Shown: positions 48,463 to 60,189 of the stretch, piece by piece
Layout: each line of letters begins with the position of its first letter
Numbering within the stretch: the first letter of the stretch is position 1
Source of the DNA: Morchella semilibera
Lineage: Eukaryota > Ascomycota > Pezizomycetes > Pezizales > Morchellaceae
Reading direction: 5' to 3'
Length of the DNA: 64,000 nt
NCBI GenBank assembly: GCA_009192285.1
Contig: WBVU01000021.1
Span: 62,001 to 126,000, forward strand
Notes under the pieces: generated by a model
The model's input: only the letters and a program-made list of their open reading frames with translations
What the model was told of the DNA's origin: nothing
Database searches by the model: none
Program-made: the position numbers and the translations under genes

Positions 48463-50774
48463 ATGCCCCAGGTCCGCGCGGGATCGGGGATGCGCCGCGA
48501 CTACAGCGGCGATGTGGAGGAGTTGAGCGAATATGAGGACTGCGAGGAGCGGGGTGGCTACCAGGAGGGCGTGCTGCTGGACGGCTTCGACAGCGAAGTG
48601 GTTGGGGGGGCGAGGAAGATGGGGAGGAGGATTGGGAGGAGGATGAGGGGGAGGAGGGGGAGGAAGAGGAAGAAGAGGAAGAAGAGGAGGAAGAGGAGGA
48701 AGAGGAGAAGGGGGAAGAGGAAGAGGAGAAAGAGGAGAAAGAGGAGCAGGAGGACGAGGCGGTATACCGACCGCCCCCAGCGACCGACGACCACAGAGAT
48801 GCGATCGAGACCGATGAATACTCCATGGTCTGGACATGTGATATCTGCGAGGTAGACGTCAACCTGCTCGCCCGCGACGACCACCTCGCCAGCCGCTCCC
48901 ACACCAGTACACTGAGGAGGAAGAGGGAAGGTGCAGGAATCCCACCGCCATCTCCACCGCCGGCAGCAGCAGAAGGGCCCGCCTACATGCCCATGTGGCG
49001 GTGCACCACATGCGACGAGGAGATGTCAATCTTCCTGCGCGAGGAGCACGCAGCCGGGAAACCACACGCGCGTATGGCCAGGCGGCAGATGCGCGGCGAG
49101 GGATCCGTGATTTCGGATGCCTCGACTGGCGGTGGTAGTGGTGGTGGTGGGCGGTATGGTGAACCTGCCGGGCTGCAGCGACCCCCCCCGCGCTCGCAGA
49201 CGCCAGAGTTCTATACCCCCTCCTCGTTCTACAGGCTGCGCAAGACGTTCTACTGCCTCATCTGCGCCGACGAGTTCGACCTCTCCACCGAGGAACTGCA
49301 CTCCATCGCCAGTCCGACATGGGAGTGCACTCTCTGCGCCAAGACGCTGCACTCCACGGCAAAGCAGATGCATCTGCAGAGCAAGGGCCACCTCTCGATG
49401 GTGAGCCGCCCAAAGGACCTCCACTGCGAGGTGTGCGACAAGAGCTGCACGCGGGCGGAGTGGGAGGGGCACCTGGCGGGCGTGGGGCACCAGGTGGCGC
49501 TGGCCAGAATTGAGATCGAGGCGCAGTATCGGAAGGAGCTGGAAAAGCTCGAGAGGGCGGTGGCGTCTGGGGGGTTGCCCCCGCGAGGGACGAGTGTCAA
49601 TGGTGGGGAGAAAGCGGAGGTGACGGCGGAGCCCAAGAAGAAGAAGAAATCGAGGGACATTGCGCAAGAAGGAAAGGAGGGAGGAAAGGAGAAAAAGAAG
49701 GAGCCCGAGGAGGAAAAGGAGAGAGAAAGGGAGATAGAAAAGGAAAAAGCAAAGGAAAAGAAAAAGAAGAAGGAAAACCAAAACCAAAAAGAAAAGAATG
49801 ATAAGGACCAAAAGAGCACCGATCATTGGGCGTGCAACCTCTGCCATGAGCCCCTTCTCGGTGTCCTCCTCAGCAGTCATCAGTCATGGCATTGCAAGGC
49901 CACCGTCAAGCCCAATAACACAAGAACAGGAGCACCAACCGTCCAACCACCACCACCGACAGCCAGACCAATACCACCCCTCCCAGATGTTCCCTACGAA
50001 ACCTTCTTCTGCGACATCTGCAACAAGCACTTTGGCCTCTCCGGCCGCCCAGCCCACCTCGCGGGCCAAAAGCACATCAAAAAGGCCGCTGCACAAGGCA
50101 AAGACCAAGAGGCCAAAGTTGCCCCTACCCCCGCCCCCACCGCCGTCCCCGCCCCCACTGCTAAAAAAAAGGACAAAGGAAAGGCAAAGGCGGCACCCGC
50201 ACCGCCCCCACCCCTGCGAGTCAAGAAGGCCAGCCCCCCAACGCATATAACAGCGCCGCCCGCGCAACCGGGGAAGGAGTACTGCCCGATATGCAAGGAG
50301 TACAAGGAGGCAGCGGGAATGACGGCACATCGCAGCAGCAAGAAGCACATGACAAAGGCCATCGCCGTGATGGAGGAGGTTGCAAAGGAGAGAACGCAGC
50401 AGGCAGCAAAGGAGAAGAAGCAACGGGCAGAAAAGCAGAGGATGCAGCTGGCAGAAAAGGAGAAGATGAAACAGGCAGCGATGGTGAGGATGCAGCAGGA
50501 AGCAAGGGAGACGGTACAACAGGCACGGCCGACAATGGCCATGCCCCCGCCGCCAGCAAGGACGGGACAATCACTGCCGACCCTCGCCGCCCCTGGGCCC
50601 GCGTCTCGACCAACCACGGTATGGAACTCGGAGTGGGTAACGGTCAATGGGAACAAGTTCCACTGCTCCGCTTGCAAGAGGGATAGAAAGATTGAGGGTA
50701 TAGAGCAGCATGTGAGTTCTGAGTTGCATAAGGGGAATGTCAGGATCGCCGAGGAAGCACGGAGTCGGGGGTGA
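48463..50774 (+). CDS. Nine-finger C2H2 zinc-finger protein (one 1-nt frame slip at a G run)
   Basis: About 770 aa if one frame slip is allowed for. It starts at ATG 48463; an acidic block (about 45 residues, mostly Glu) follows, and then nine fingers of the form C-x2-C-x(11-12)-H-x5-H, the U1/JAZ-like spacing associated with double-stranded RNA or protein binding as well as DNA. Examples are CDICEVDVNLLARDDHLASR-x-H near 48837, CEVCDKSCTRAEWEGHLAGV near 49426, CDICNKHFGLSGRPAHLAGQ near 50013 and CSACKRDRKIEGIEQHVSS near 50667. One finger (CLICADEF...) lacks its last His, and the one near 49831 ends SHQSWHC. Lys/Glu-rich and Pro/Ala-rich linkers separate them. Protein-like sequence from 48463 changes frame at the G7 run at 48604-48610; one extra G would join it to the acidic block. 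A nuclear role is inferred. Confidence 0.82.
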
Positions 50775-52929
50775 AGGCGGGATATGGGTCGATTTTCTTG
50801 GGAGAGGATTGGGGCGTGGGAGGGAAGGTTGGGTGGTACGTTTTCTTTTTTCCTCCTTGCGTTTCTGTTTCCTTCTTTCGTTCCTTTGTCCGTTTTCCGG
50901 CTCTGGATGGTGGGTTGGTATGGGATCACCTGTGGAAAAATTTACGAGCGGCGGCAATAAATGTGTTGCCCAGTCTACTGCAACTGGGGGCTGTGGATCA
51001 CCACCGAACATCTCCCCCCCGCCATGAAGATCCGATCTTGGGTTTCTGCGTCTAGTTCATTTCGTTTATGACGTGTGAGCGCCTGTCCTTTTCGTTTATC
51101 TTTTGGCGGTCTCATACCCATACCAGCCAGCAACCACCTGGAATACCCTGCTTGGACGCCCAGTGAGGATGAGATGCGGAGGGACATGTGAATCCTAGGG
51201 GGGGGGGGAATCCTATATATACATAAAATACAAATTGCTGCCCGTCAGGGCTACTTGTCTGTCGGTACTGTAAGAGTGGCCGTGGATTCATTTCTGGGGC
51301 ATTTAACTTGATTGCTTTCCGGAGGTCTTTCCTCTAAATGTTTCTGTGGTGGCAAATCATCATTTAGTGGGACGTTTCCATTGCTATTGGCCACGCCCTC
51401 CTGACATAAGTGGCGGGAGCCACCCCATATGAACAGCTATTAAACGCACTCGCCCATCCGCACTTGGGCCATACCCCGATCCAGAAGGCCCTTCTACATA
51501 ACTTGATTCACTTCCACAGGACCTAGTCAAACCACTCGTCGCTTTCCGTGCGCACAGCTAGCTGGAAAATATCCTTGCGCCACTACATGTATCTAGAGTG
51601 TGCGCTAGTGCAGCGGTCCCTCCAATGAGTCAGCACGCCAAGAAGCTACGGCCCGGACGAGTGATACCCTATGTCTGAACCCATCACCACGGGGAGCGCC
51701 AAGACAAACACAGTACTAGTAGAGTACAATCGTCTACACCCGGCAACCCATCCCCACCAACACCAAGCTTAAGTCACCGTGCGCATACGAAAGCCATAAG
51801 CGCGAAGCCCACTAGGAAAACCACCAGCAACCGTATCTCCGCAGACCAGCTATGGAAACATTGCTGGAGGGTCGGATCCCGGCGGTGTCTTGTTCGGTAT
51901 CTAGGCGGAGAAGAGAGGCCGCAGTCGGGATATCACACGGGGGTGATCACCGAGGAAGGAGTTGATGCTAGAGGTGCATTACGAAGATTATACCAATCTG
52001 GGTAGCACTTGGTGCAGAGACATCACGGACAGCTGGGCCGTCCGTGGGAGGGTGGCTGCAAACTGTTACTCTCATGTTGCTATTGTCTGACTGGCAACAT
52101 AGGGAGGACCTGTCTACATACATACATACACACACATACGGTACAGGTCCAAGCCCAGCCAGTAAGTGATGCCTCCTCTCCCCCGCTCTGAATAAGTATA
52201 GACGCCGCGGGTATAAAACGACGGTTTACAAACCTCCGTGTCTCTGGCGGTCGTTACAGCAAGTCCATCACGGCAGTGGATTAAGTGTTTAGTTTTTAAT
52301 TCTGGATCTCGACAAAAACAGACTACGATACTTTACGAGATAAATTCACGCACACCCCACCACGGCAGAGGATGAAACTTACCAACCCCCAGCACTCTTG
52401 CAAGGAATACACGGCCTTATGGGGAGCAGGATCTAGAAAAAGCACCTCCTGTCAAAGCCTACCATCCCTACAAGTACACCGCACTACACACGCACAAAAA
52501 AGCAATATTTCTCCACCCTCGGTATAACGTACCCAGTCCATTTAATCTCACCTCTTTCCACACCCTGTAAGTAGACACCCCCCCTCCGCAGAAAACACCT
52601 GACAGAACCTAACACTAGCAAACCAAACCGAAGTTCCAGAGCAGAAGAGCAAAATGTGGCCTGGAGGAGCAGCGATGGCACAAGAGAGAACGGGCACTTC
52701 CTCCCAGGTCCTAATAAGTACCACAGGTAATACCTGCGATGATACAAGAAATCCTCTAGACACCCAACACCGCCCTCATCACTCCCACAAGAGAGAGAAA
52801 AACGCCTCTCCAGAAAAGCACTCCTCAAAAAACCCCTCCCCAACCCTAACCCACATGCATGTCTGCCTGAAAGCTGCATGATTCACAGCACACGAAACTC
52901 GGATCCCCACACATGAGCACCTGTACAAG
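50775..52929. other. Intergenic region
   Basis: The 3' flank of the zinc-finger gene and the promoter region of the first RING gene. It holds an 11-base G run at 51198-51208, one TACATGTA at 51584, a cataca microsatellite near 52115-52137, and a ccaaccctaaccc motif at 52840-52853, about 80 bp before the RING start codon. No coding sequence was recognised. Confidence 0.6.
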
Positions 52930-55265
52930 ATGAGCACCTGGGCAGAAGTAGCCCCCCCCGGGAAACGTCCGCCCGGCGACGCGATCCGCCCGATGACCAA
53001 CAGGCCGGACATGGAGCTCGAGGGAGGCTCGGCGCTGCGTACTAGCCCCACCGACACCCCGCATCTGACTACCGGCATAGAACCACGCACAACCACATAC
53101 AAGAAGGGAAAGGGAAAGGGGCCAAGAGGGGGGGCAAAGAAGAGGGGAGGCCTAGCGGGGGAGGGCTCCGGCTGGCGCTCCCGGTTGAAAAAAGCCCCCG
53201 CGGACGGCGATGACCACAACCACACACCGTACGCCACGCTGCATGGCCGCTGGGAAGGCGGGGGTGCGGTAGAACTGCCGCCGCGCCCCCAATTGGAGGA
53301 CGATGAGGGCGATGAGATAGCGGAACTACCGCAGAGGACGCTGTGGAGCACAGACGCCGAGGACTGGAGCACTCCGGCGGGCATTATGCCCTGCTTGCCC
53401 CTAACAGCAACGCCATGGGGACGGACACAGACCTCGGCGCTGCTAGGGGGTCCACAAGAGACCGCACACGAACCCGAACCCGGACCTGAACCCGAACCTG
53501 GACCTGAACCCGAACCTGCACCCGCACCACCCACCAGCATCCACAAAAGAAAAAACAAAAAGAGAAACAAGAAGCCCGGCGGCGCCAGCTCCCCACCGAC
53601 CGGCGATAGCATCTACCCCCGCCGCTCCGGCTGGGTCTCCGGGGTGATACAAGCCCCTGCGGACGACGATCACCACAACCACACAACGTACGCCACGCCG
53701 CATGGCCGCTGGGAAGACGAGGATGTGGTAGAACTACTGCCGCGCCCCCACTTGGAGGACGATGAGGGCGATAAGATAGCGGAACTACCGCAGAGGACGC
53801 TGTGGAGCACAGACGCCGAGGACGGGAGAACCCAGGCGGGCATTATGCCCTACTTGCCCCTAGCTGCAACGCCGTGGGGGCGGACACAGACGACCTCGGC
53901 GCTGCTAGGGGGTCCACAAGGGACCGCACACGAACCCGAACCCGGACCTGAACCCGAACCTGCACCCGCACCACCCACCAGCATCCACAAAGGAAAGAAG
54001 AAAAAGGGAAAGAAGAAGCCCGGCGACGCCAGCTCCCCACTGACCGGCGATAGCACCTATCCCCGTTGCTCCGGCTGGCGCTCCCGGGTGATGCAGGCCC
54101 TCGCGGACGACCACCACGCCCACACAACGTACGCCACGCCGCATGGCCGCTGGGATGACGAGGATGGGGTTGTACTGCCGCCCTGCCCCGGCTTGGAGGA
54201 CGGTGAGGGCGCTGAGCGGGTGAGGGCCTTCAATGGGCGGCGCGCAGCAGCGGCACAGGGGCCTGAGCAGGCGGATACTTTTACCCAACCCCGCCCCGCA
54301 CCGGGCACCGGGGCACGCCCGAGCCCGGCCCCAGCACTCCGTCCTCAGCAATTATCTGCACCCGTACCAGTACCCGCACAGACACCCCCGGCCACGGCCC
54401 CAATCATTCAACGGGCTAATGAGGGGTGGCGCATGCGCCTCGCTGAGCGGCTGACGATTGTCAACGAGTGGGTAGAACCCCGCCCACTGCCACCACACGC
54501 GCAAGAGCTTTATCCCCCCCGGCACAGCGCTCACCCACCCCCATCCGTGATCCCGACGCCACCGACCCGCGGGTTCTCCTTCAGCACCCCTAGTACCGAC
54601 CTAGGAGGTCCCAGCAACGGCGCCACTGCTGCTCCAGCACTGTCCGGCACGCGCCAAAACCCCCGCCCCGCCACCACCCGCCCGAAGAAACGGCCTGTTA
54701 CCGCTGTGCCGCCCACACCCGCATCCCCGTCCGTCGCCGCAGCGCAGGAGGCCACGGCGTTGCTCCAGCTGTGCATGGACCCCGGTAGCAAGCAGGACGA
54801 GCACGAGCGGCAGCAGCTGCTGATGCTAGCGGCCGAGGTGTTGCAGCGCCAGCTTGGGAAGGGGGCAAAGGGGGCGAAGGGGGTGAAGGGGAAAGAGGTG
54901 AAGGAGGTGAAGGAGAAGGCGGGTGGTTATTGCGTTATCTGCCTTGAGACGACCGCAGACACGGTGTTGGTGCCATGCGGGCATCTGGTGCTGTGTGCTG
55001 TGAGCATCCCCCTTCATCGGAACCCTAACCCTGACTAGATTTTAAAGTGAGTTTGGGCTGACGGATGCGGTTTTCGTGTAGACGTGCTGCAGGACGATGG
55101 AGATTGTGGGGCGGGAGGTGCCCTGGAGGAAGGAGGTGCCGTGTCCGATTTGTAGGACGGCGGTGAAGGATCGGGTATGTGTCTTTCCCCCATACCATGT
55201 GGCTTTGGTCCTCAATTGGGCGGGCTGACCAGGTGCCTGTATAGGTCAAGGTATTCCGAGCGTAG
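52930..55265 (+). CDS. RING-finger protein, paralogue 1 (likely E3 ubiquitin ligase)
   Basis: Exons 52930-54999, 55082-55174 and 55245-55265, about 727 aa. A C-terminal RING of C3HC4 type is assembled across intron 1: CVICLETT...VPCGHLVLC in exon 1, then TCCRTME and CPICRTAV in exon 2. Exon 3 adds only VKVFRA and the stop. The RING placement at the extreme C-terminus resembles that of IAP/Mahogunin-type E3 ligases. The preceding 650 residues are disordered and repetitive: about two and a half copies of a roughly 150-residue unit (SGW...YATPHGRW...LPQRTLWSTDAED...TAHEPEPGPEPEP...PPTSIHK). Intron 1 contains a ccctaaccctgac motif. The downstream gene at 56366 is its paralogue. Confidence 0.88.
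53165..54240 (+). repeat. Roughly 450-bp coding tandem repeat in RING gene 1
   Basis: Units begin at about 53165, 53621 and 54066 with ctccggctgg; the third is incomplete. The first two are close in sequence and both contain gcggaactaccgcagaggac and a gaacccgaacc sub-repeat of differing copy number. Frame is kept throughout, so the repeat can change length without destroying the RING. Confidence 0.85.
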
Positions 55266-56365
55266 ATGCGGTGCGGCCGAGTGGTGGCGGGCTGGGAAGG
55301 GTCAGTGGAATGTGTTCCGGGTTGCATGGTGCGATCGAGCAGACATTGCAGGAGAGGTATCAGTTTTCTTGGTATAACAGGACAGTTACTTGCGGCGTTT
55401 TTGATCTGATTTAATGAATTTCTCTGACTTTTTTGTTTTGTGTGTTGAAATTGTAGAATGAAGAGTGAAGAGGAGCAGGAGGACTGTGTATTATCTGTAA
55501 AGAACGAGGACCGACGAACGGATGCCTGAACTGAGCAGGCGTTCAGTCGACTGAGACTTGCCAGGTGGCCCAAAGTGGAAGTCAATGTCGCAGGGATTCT
55601 GAGTTTTATCATTCCAGAACGTCTCAAGAGTTTCGGATTCACAGTAAGTTTGACATTAAGAATAATAATTCCGGGTTTGCAAACGCCCCATACCCAATGC
55701 TTTTAAATGTCCGCTGAATCACAACGTCGAAATAGTAGTGATGTTTACAGCAGCAGCATTTTCAAGGGAGATACTATTCCCTCAAACAACCAGGCTCAAT
55801 TACGTTTACGTCAATTATCCTACATCTACATACACATAGACAATTGCCTGCATAACACCGAGCCAGGGTGAAAACTAGGGTACAAAAGGCCATGGAGTTC
55901 ATCGTACAAGCCAATTCAGCTCTATGGTATCTTGTTGTATCTGCCTAGTAGATCAACCTTTAAGTCTGTAGACATGATTATACCCCTAGCAATATGCTAC
56001 CCATCGACTGAGTGCGAGGGGGGCAAAACATATATGCCCCGCCCCTGTTTACTCATCATTGAAAACATCTGGGATAATAATGCCTTGCACTGTTGAGACT
56101 CGTAGCATCTCAGAAAAGCACTCCCGGAGCCTTGTCCATCAAGCAACCAATCAATCAGGCCTCGTTTCGCCCTCCGAACCCTAACCCACGCCCCATTGGC
56201 TGACGCCTGAATATTGAATTATAATAAGGATAATAAGGAAAGAAACATTGGCTGCCGCCTGAAAGATGCAGCGTAATATAATAATTAATAACAATGTCGA
56301 GAGAGACAGGCAGGCAGTCTTCAACACCAATCTCCTAACATTCCTACCAGTATATACATCTAAAT
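55266..56365. other. Intergenic region between the two RING genes
   Basis: Contains the 3' flank of RING gene 1 and the promoter of RING gene 2. A gaaccctaacccac motif lies at 56176-56189, about 180 bp before the second start codon. The text after it (gctgccgcctgaaagatgca) echoes the region before RING gene 1 (gtctgcctgaaagctgca near 52861), suggesting the promoter was duplicated with the gene. No other feature was seen. Confidence 0.6.
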
Positions 56366-58987
56366 ATGAGCACCCGGGCAGAGGAGGTCGAGGAATCCTG
56401 TTCCGGGACACCCCCGGGCCGTGACGAGAGCCAGTCGGACGTGGTGCCGCCGGAGTCAGACATAATGTGTGGGGAGGCCCGAGCGATCCCCACCCCCGCC
56501 GACCCCGACCCCGACCCCACCCCCGCCTATACCCATCCAGTACCAGCACTAGCACCAGAGCCAGCACAAATACCTTCAGAGGCCACCCCGACCACAGGAG
56601 TAAGGGATGACAGGTCCGTACCCGCTGTGTGGCACGATTATGATATCCCAGTCGATGAGTGGCTGGAGTGGCCGGATGACGAGACATCCTCCTACGAGCC
56701 ATCGGAGGATGACGAGACATCCTCCGACGAGCCATCGGATGGCGCGGTGAGCATCAATGAGCGGCCGGAGAATCCGCCTGCGCCAGCGCCGCCCCCCGCA
56801 CCAGCACCTGCACCAGAATCAGCAATAGAATCAGCACCCTTGCACGCTACTCCGGCGGAGGGTGAGTTGTGGAACTTGGATCTGTGGGAGAGGTCCATCC
56901 TGTGGCCTTCCGATGAGCGGCCGGAAAGCCCGCCTGCGGTGGCCGCTGCGCCAGACCCCGCACCCCTACTAGACCTAGAGCCGGGGCCAGCACCCCCGCA
57001 GGCCACTCGGGTCGTACCTCGGGAGCATGAGGAGTTGACATTCGAGCAGTGGCAGAGGGTCTTACTGGAATCCTTCAGTGAGCAGCGGGACGCAAGGGAA
57101 CGGGGGCTCGAGCGCCTGCGTAACCCACTGGCACCGGCTCCCGCGCCAGAACCAGCACCATCGCAGGTCACTCCGGCCGCACCTCCGGATCGTGAAGAGC
57201 TAACCTTCGAGGAGTGGCAGAGAGCCTTCCTGGCATCCTTTGATGAGCAGCGGGCCGCTAGGGAACGGGAGCTTGAGCGCCTGCGTAGCCCACTGGCGCC
57301 TGCCCCAGCGCCTGCCCCGGCGCCTGCACCCGCGCCAGAACCAGGGCCCTCGCGGGCCGCCCTAGACGAGTCTTCGGGGCTTATGTCGTGGAGCTTCGAT
57401 TCACGGGACATTGCTTTCCTGAGTGCCTTCGGTGGGTGGCCGGGGAGTCCCTCTGTGGGAGATGTTGGACCACTCGCACCAGAACAAGAACTAGAATCAC
57501 CCTCGCCGGCGCCGCCGCCGCTGGAGGAGGAAGAGGGGGAAGAACCGACCTCCAATGGGTGGCCGGAGAGCCCGTCTGTGGCGGCCGTTAGACCGCTCGT
57601 ACCAGAGCCACAACGACAATCACCCTTACGGGCCCCGCCAAATCCGGAGGAGGAAGGGTTGACCTTCGAGCAGTCGCAGCTGGCCAACCTGGGGGGAACC
57701 TTCGAGCAGCGCGCTGCGAGGGGATGGGAGCTTGACCGGCTGCATCACCTAGCGGCAGGGATTCCTGTACCGCCTGTACGGGCACCGGCACCCCGGCCTC
57801 GACTCGCACCGGCACCCCCACAGGCTCCCCGCCGACCTCCAGTCCCGGGTAGAGGTTTGGGGGCTGTTGAGCGGCGGAGGGCCTTATTGCAGTCTTACAA
57901 TAACATGCAGGCTGCAAGGGAACGGGAGACTCAGCGGCTGAATAGCCTAGGGTCGGTGGTTGTTGATCCGTCCGTACTGGACACTGAACGGCGGGGAGCC
58001 TTATTGCAGTCCTACGATGACATGCGGGCTGCAAGGGAGCGGGAGACTCTGCGGTTGAGCCTAAGACCGCTAGTAGCCGCACCAGAACCCCCACCTGTAG
58101 TCGCGCCGGCGCCTCCGCCCGCGCCCGCACCAGCACCCCCGACTGCCCCCGCTCTGGTACCCCCGCAGGCTCCCCCGGCCCCACCAGCACCCCCGACTGC
58201 CCCCGCTCTGGTACCCTCGCAGGCTCCCCCGGCCGCACCTGCCAGGGAGATAGAGTTAGACCCCGTCCAGCGGGAGCCGGCAAGAGCAGAAGAGTCCGAG
58301 CAACCAGATGATCAACCTGTCCAACCCCATCCCGCACCAGACCCAGGAGCACGCTCGAGCCCAGCCCCCGGAACCCACCGCCAGCCACCAATCAGTAGAC
58401 CATCCGCCAGCAGCACCACCCGCGCAAACGGCGGTGGTGCTCCCATCCCCTACGCCCCCACTTCCCCAAGGCTCGCCATGTTACGCAACCTCTACACTTT
58501 CATAAGTCGGAGGCGGTCCGTCCCCGCTCCGCAGCCCGTCCCCGCTGCCGTGCAAGAAGCAGGGGCACTGTTGCAGCTGGGCTTGGGCCCCGGTGTCGAC
58601 GAGCATGAGCGGCAGCAGCCGATGCCTCTGGCGGCCAACGCGAGGGTGGCGGAGCCCGGGGGCGAATGTATAATTTGCACTGACACCACCCCCGATACGG
58701 CGTTGATACCATGTGGACACCTGGTGTTGTGTGGGGTGAGTCTTTTCCTTTGGTTAGTTTTATGGAGGGAAGGGGGGGGGGGGTTGTAACTAACGGACGG
58801 TGGTGTAGGAGTGCTGCTTGAGGCTGGGGATTGAGGGGGGGGAGGTTCCTGGAAGGAGGGAAGTGCAGTGTCCGATATGCAGGAAGCTGGTGACAGACCG
58901 TGTATGTTCCCCCATATGCCTTTGAACCTTTAAACGAGCTGACCAGAGGATTGCGGGGAGCGTTAGATCAAGATATTCAGGGCGTAG
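56366..58987 (+). CDS. RING-finger protein, paralogue 2 (likely E3 ubiquitin ligase)
   Basis: Exons 56366-58735, 58809-58901 and 58967-58987, about 827 aa. As in paralogue 1, the RING is split at the same codon: CIICTDTTPDTALIPCGH-LVLCG in exon 1, then ECCLRLG and CPICRKLV in exon 2. Exon 2 is also exactly 93 nt, and exon 3 encodes IKIFRA and the stop. The N-terminus (MSTRAEE) parallels MSTWAEV. The body differs, with acidic DDETSS repeats, at least two LTFE-x-WQR...F.EQR.ARERxLERL helical units, two RRALLQSY-type units, and long Pro/Ala tracts. The 3' exon pattern shows tandem duplication followed by replacement or rapid change of the disordered body. Intron 1 contains a 12-base G run. Confidence 0.88.
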
Positions 58988-60189
58988 ATGTAGATGCTGT
59001 GCGATCTAGAGACGGCGGATCGGGATGAAGTTTGATTCATGTAGATATCTTCTGGCCATAAGGGTGAGGTGTGGTCTCATATGAAAGGATATTGGCATAG
59101 ATAAGATACTTATATTGTAATATCATCAATGTGAAGTGTTCTTTGTCTGGTTTCTAGTGCGAGTAAGTAAATTCTACAGAAATCATGTCATCTTTCTTTG
59201 TGTACAGGTGTCATTGTGATTTTGACGTGTCAAGGAGGCAATGAACGTCGGGGTTCACGAATACTCAGTTCCACGCCTATGAACACCCCGAAATTATATA
59301 AATGATACAATATAGTATATCTGGTGGGCGACACGATATCGGGGTCGGTAAAAGTTAACGAACAATAAACCTTTCTTGTCGACCACAACACAAGATATTA
59401 GTAAATATAGGCCGTACTTTAGGTATCTATGATCAGAATAGGAGACCCATGGGCTTAAACAAATAATTCACATGGAAGTGTGTAGTGAGAGGGCAAAGAT
59501 ACTGCAGTCTAGGCGAGGGAGAGGTTGAGGGGAAATTTTACGCCAAAAGGTATATAGGTGCAGGGTTGTTTGTCCGAAATATTGACCATTGTAGCGGGGG
59601 TGATTCTTGTGATGTCTACAAATTCTAATACAGGAGGGAATTTAGAACAGTAATTGCCTTGGCACAAATACAGTAATGACATAATATAAAAGTGGTCTAG
59701 ACCTTGCCACAATTATTACAGGGAGGATATATTTTTCCCGGCTCGTAATATTAATCCCAGCATTGTTGTGCAGGGATAAGCCGAGTGATATCCTATGAAG
59801 GAGCGTATCGTACCAAACCTAGCAAACCAAACCTATATTTTTCCTGTCAACAACAACAATAGAGAAAGATAGACTAGATCTTTTAAGGGTCTATTTCACA
59901 CGTAGAATCGCCTCCCGGCATTCGTTTGTGGATATGATGTATGGTTGTTGAGCTATAAGCTTAAAGGATACGATACCCGCAACTATTATGTGTTTTCACC
60001 AACCATGACTGGATCGTTCAAAAGAATGAAGATAGATAGAGATACTGGACGATATCATTTAAGGGTCTATTTGATGTCCGTTTGTGCATAGGATATACGC
60101 TGTTTCAAGCACCTGAACAGAGATACCCTTGGAGTAGCCTATCGCTCTTACTAAACTGCATAGATGAAACATGAGATCATTTACGATAA
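58988..60189. other. Intergenic region with direct repeats
   Basis: Two direct copies of taagggtctattt...gtccgtttgtg-like sequence lie near 59884 and 60061, about 177 bp apart. A ccgagtgatatcctatgaag match to the 13025 cluster lies near 59781. An aataaacctttcttgtc-like segment near 59367 is echoed near 59827. These may be worn flanks of the DNA transposon that follows. No gene was seen. Confidence 0.5.

Noticed and set aside
48286-48904. Minus-strand poly-Pro, poly-Ser and poly-Val frames
   Set aside because: These arise from the GAG/GAA-rich acidic block and the CCA microsatellite on the plus strand.
49026-50929. Long minus-strand Leu/Phe-rich frames opposite the zinc-finger gene
   Set aside because: They are reverse shadows of Lys/Glu-rich codons; apparent membrane segments are an artefact of that composition.
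52779-53703. Long minus-strand open frames opposite RING gene 1
   Set aside because: They mirror the plus-strand coding repeats (Gly/Ser/Val-rich shadows) and lack independent domain signal.
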